Shown piece after piece: positions 63,690 through 64,000 of a stretch of 64,000 bases of DNA. Position 1 is the first letter of the stretch; the number at the start of each line of letters is the position of its first letter. The notes under the pieces are model-generated. The model had not been told where the DNA came from and did not search any database. It saw only the letters and a program-made list of their open reading frames with translations. The DNA is taken from positions 31,680 to 95,679 of the forward strand of contig NZ_AUEE01000010.1 in NCBI RefSeq assembly GCF_000425825.1, in the 5' to 3' direction. The DNA comes from Jeotgalicoccus marinus DSM 19772 (GTDB lineage Bacteria > Bacillota > Bacilli > Staphylococcales > Salinicoccaceae). The translations under genes were made by a program, and so were the position numbers.

Positions 63690-63804
63690 GCCTGGCAGCG
63701 TCCTACTCTCACGGGACGTCAGTCCAACTACCATCGGCGCTGGAGAGCTTAACTACTGTGTTCGACATGGGAACAGGTGTGGCCTCTCCGCCATCGCCGC
63801 CAGA
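63690..63804 (-). rRNA. rrf: 5S ribosomal RNA
   Basis: About 115 bases; on minus it begins TCTGGCGGCGATGGCGGAGA, contains CCCATGTCGAACACAG and ends GCTGCCAGGC, the usual 5S sequence with paired ends. Confidence 0.96.
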
Positions 63805-63881
63805 CTTTGAATGTATATACATTCAAAACCAAATAGAAGTGTCAGTAAAGAGTGAACGCACTCATTTATTTCTTACTTTGA

Positions 63882-64000
63882 ATAAGTCTTCGATGGATTA
63901 GTATTCGTCCGCTCAATGTGTCACCACACTTACACGCCGAACCTATCAACCTCATAGTCTCTGAGGCATCTATTGGGGAAATCTCATCTTGAGGGGGGCT
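63882..64000 (-). rRNA. rrl: 23S ribosomal RNA, 3' end only
   Basis: The minus strand contains the conserved 3' terminal part (GGCGTGTAAGTG; ACTAATCCATCGAAGACTTA). The gene continues beyond the window; the order 23S-5S-tRNAs shows an rRNA operon transcribed leftward. The 3' boundary is approximate. Confidence 0.95.

Noticed and set aside
63225..63901. Two plus-strand frames of about 95-100 codons with GLEPTTDRLTADSS-like text
   Set aside because: They lie antisense to tRNA and 5S genes; such frames are well-known false proteins from tRNA clusters.
1..64000. Prophage, insertion sequence or integrative element
   Set aside because: No transposase, integrase, terminase or structural phage gene was seen; the only signs of past change are the small decayed stretch at 52.0-53.2 kb and dispersed non-coding repeats.

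Overview
The window looks like a chromosome segment of a low-G+C Gram-positive coccus of the Staphylococcaceae. Three things point there: the linkage rocF - cdaA - cdaR - glmM - glmS with a glmS ribozyme, a CcpE-like LysR gene beside a DUF402 gene, and an rRNA operon whose 5S gene is followed by Asn-Glu-Val-Tyr-Gln-Lys tRNAs. Several loci differ from what I remember of Staphylococcus itself: a D-threonate operon, a CtsR-controlled clpE, peptide permeases in the order C-B-D-F and a 41-bp intergenic repeat. A relative such as Jeotgalicoccus, Salinicoccus or Nosocomiicoccus is therefore more likely. That placement is inference. No prophage, plasmid, IS element or CRISPR array was seen.

Layout. 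1-2.8 kb: an acyltransferase / DUF6320 / alpha-beta-hydrolase trio, with the hydrolase cut by the window edge. 2.9-9 kb: a peptide ABC transporter whose binding-protein gene diverges from its permease/ATPase operon. 9-12.3 kb: DUF402 - ccpE-like - sugar-efflux MFS - DUF456. 12.3-15.6 kb: a GntR-controlled ABC exporter with a strong operator palindrome. 15.7-24.7 kb: argF; an MFS - NAD-binding protein - yeeN - SDR operon; a dicarboxylate/amino-acid symporter; GNAT; DsbA-like; trhO. 24.8-29.4 kb: two luciferase-like monooxygenases, then a small membrane protein with a two-component system, followed by a 5 x 41 bp tandem repeat. 29.4-35.7 kb: a LysM/NlpC-P60 wall hydrolase and a DeoR - acid-sugar kinase - PdxA2 - GntP operon that reads as D-threonate (or D-erythronate) catabolism to DHAP. 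35.8-41 kb: ybaK, a structured GGGGCTGGGACA-ended intergenic element, clpE with three CtsR boxes, and a second GntR-ABC system. 41-47.2 kb: a DMT exporter - VOC dioxygenase - unknown operon, dus, a 28-codon membrane microprotein, and a DHA2 drug exporter divergent from a MerR regulator. 47.3-54.4 kb: a SurA-like lipoprotein, gcvPB/gcvPA without an adjacent gcvT, a LysE exporter, and then an AT-rich, decayed-looking stretch with a YolD-family gene under an SOS-like operator, a phosphatase stump and an orphan fragment. 54.4-63 kb: glmS with its ribozyme, ywbE, a YdjM-like protein, glmM - cdaR - cdaA with an HTH/TPR regulator in front, a winged-helix regulator and arginase. 63.1-64 kb: six tRNAs, 5S and the 3' end of 23S rRNA, all on the minus strand.

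How it fits together. GlmS makes glucosamine-6-phosphate, the ribozyme senses it, and GlmM converts it toward UDP-GlcNAc for the wall. CdaA/CdaR make and tune c-di-AMP, which in related bacteria restrains GlmM and controls potassium and osmolyte transport. Peptide import, ornithine carbamoyltransferase, arginase and glycine decarboxylase form a nitrogen/amino-acid theme. Most single genes are familiar. The less ordinary material is the repeat family, the microproteins and the regulatory sites. All assignments come from reading the sequence and from recalled family features; no database search was run.
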